Below are positions 63,249 through 64,000 of a DNA stretch of 64,000 nt, one piece after another. This DNA comes from Kiloniellales bacterium (lineage in GTDB: Bacteria; Pseudomonadota; Alphaproteobacteria; Kiloniellales; JAKSDN01). Made by a program: the position numbers and the translations under genes. The notes beneath the pieces are model-generated. The model had not been told where the DNA came from. It worked only from the letters and a program-made list of their open reading frames with translations, and searched no databases. How positions within the stretch are numbered: the first letter of the stretch is position 1; each line of letters starts with the position of its first letter. The stretch is taken from positions 124,001-188,000 of the forward strand of contig JANQLT010000057.1 in NCBI GenBank assembly GCA_028280455.1, in the 5' to 3' direction.

Positions 63249-64000
63249 ATGCTTCAGCAAGTCGTCGCCACTGCGCTGCCGGAAGCCAAGCCCATGCTTG
63301 CGCTTCATTCGAAGGAAGACGCCGAGGCCTTCGTCGCCAAGTTGAAGTCCGAAGGCTATGACTATGTGCGCTTCGAGTTCTCCGACATGGCCGGCCTCAG
63401 CCGTGGCAAGACCATCCCGATCGGACACGTCGCGCATTACATGGTCAAAGGCTTGAACTTGTATGGTGGAACGGTGGCACTGGACAGCTACTCCATTCCG
63501 GTGCGGAACTCCGGGTACAACGAAGAGCGGAACTACACCGATTGCGTCCTGATTTTGGACAGCGACACGCTCAGCCCGGTTCCATGGCTGCAGAAGACCG
63601 GACGGGTGATGTGCGATTCCATGTGGTACGACGGCGAAGCGCAACTCGCCGCCCCCCGGGTTCTTCTCAAGAAGATGCTCCAGGTCGCCGCCGAGCTTGG
63701 GTTCGCTGTCAAGTCGGGGCACGAATACGAGTTCTATGCATTGGACGAAGAGACGCGCGAACCGCTCTATACCGGACAGCCGATCTTCGCCACCGCACGG
63801 ACCCACCAGTTCGAGGCGATAGACGACCTCATTCGCGTCCTCGGCAAAGAGGGGATCGATATCATCACCTACAACGTCGAGCACGGACCCGGTCAGATCG
63901 AGATCAACTACTCGGCCGTTGACGGCGTCGACGCCGCGGACCGCGCCTTCGTGTTCAAGGGCACGGTCAAGGAGTATCTCCGCAAACGGGGAATCCTGGC
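63249..64000 (+). CDS. glutamine synthetase family protein (3' end outside window)
   Basis: The first about 250 residues of a glutamine-synthetase-fold ligase; the ORF track omits it because it runs off the right edge. GGGAGG precedes ATG 63249. Landmarks are YVRFEFSDMAGLSRGKTIPI in the N-terminal beta-grasp, then HEYEFYALDEE (the first metal-binding Glu motif) and EHGPGQIEINYS, a normal active-site segment. Non-canonical members make gamma-glutamyl amides from amines such as methylamine or polyamines. Its position behind a dedicated importer favours that over nitrogen assimilation, but the missing half prevents a decision. Confidence 0.9.
   Translation, partial: MLQQVVATALPEAKPMLALHSKEDAEAFVAKLKSEGYDYVRFEFSDMAGLSRGKTIPIGHVAHYMVKGLNLYGGTVALDSYSIPVRNSGYNEERNYTDCVLILDSDTLSPVPWLQKTGRVMCDSMWYDGEAQLAAPRVLLKKMLQVAAELGFAVKSGHEYEFYALDEETREPLYTGQPIFATARTHQFEAIDDLIRVLGKEGIDIITYNVEHGPGQIEINYSAVDGVDAADRAFVFKGTVKEYLRKRGIL

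Noticed and set aside
62277-63884. 535-residue minus-strand ORF opposite the amidotransferase and glutamine synthetase genes
   Set aside because: Long only because the sense codons avoid antisense stops; both sense genes have catalytic motifs and ribosome sites.

Overview
The window is G+C-rich, densely packed bacterial DNA in strand-coherent operons. It carries TRAP, Dpp-type and sugar-type ABC uptake systems and TetR, GntR, IclR and MocR regulators. Gene content and protein style point to a metabolically versatile alphaproteobacterium; I cannot name a genus. I saw no rRNA, tRNA, CRISPR array or prophage module. Most genes look like accessory catabolic modules, each with its own transporter and regulator.

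Region by region. (1) 1-6.4 kb: a minus-strand sugar or polyol module (zinc alcohol dehydrogenase, DUF993 aldolase-like protein, Gfo/Idh/MocA oxidoreductase, ABC binding protein cut by the left edge). An acyl-CoA dehydrogenase and a divergent TetR regulator follow, with related palindromes at both promoters. (2) 6.6-15.7 kb: one 3,027-residue mosaic RTX-type protein (FecR-like, FG-GAP, cadherin-like, von Willebrand A, beta-helix-like and calcium-binding repeats) with no secretion genes nearby. (3) 15.7-17.1 kb: decayed DNA with an IS3 transposase scrap and an endonuclease III-like remnant. (4) 17.1-30.9 kb: a less G+C-rich catabolic island with an acyl-CoA ligase, an HMG-CoA-synthase-like/DUF35 fusion, a thiolase, a class IV aminotransferase, HyuA and HyuB, an IclR regulator and a DctPQM TRAP transporter. 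Three related operator-like sites tie its promoters together. (5) 31.4-33.4 kb: pyrC next to a broken IS630-type transposase. (6) 33.5-46.2 kb: a GntR regulon with a luciferase-like monooxygenase, flavin reductase, aldehyde dehydrogenase, complete Dpp-type importer, two alpha/beta hydrolases and an aldo/keto reductase. TGGTATACCA-type operators lie at three control points. (7) 46.4-54.0 kb: a TetR gene divergent from a six-gene operon whose order matches the chloromethane utilisation cluster cmuB-cmuC-cmuA-fmdB-paaE-hutI, with tandem TetR-like operators between them. (8) 54.2-64 kb: a MocR regulator, an AmiS/UreI-type channel, a five-gene ABC importer with two unequal ATPases, a class I glutamine amidotransferase and a glutamine-synthetase-family gene cut by the right edge.

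The most notable system is the cmu-like cluster. By analogy, CmuA would move a methyl group from a methyl halide, or a related methyl donor, to its own corrinoid domain, and CmuB would pass it to tetrahydrofolate. PaaE could supply electrons to reactivate the corrinoid. The usual folate-side genes (metF, folD, purU) are not in this window. All functions are inferred from sequence only.
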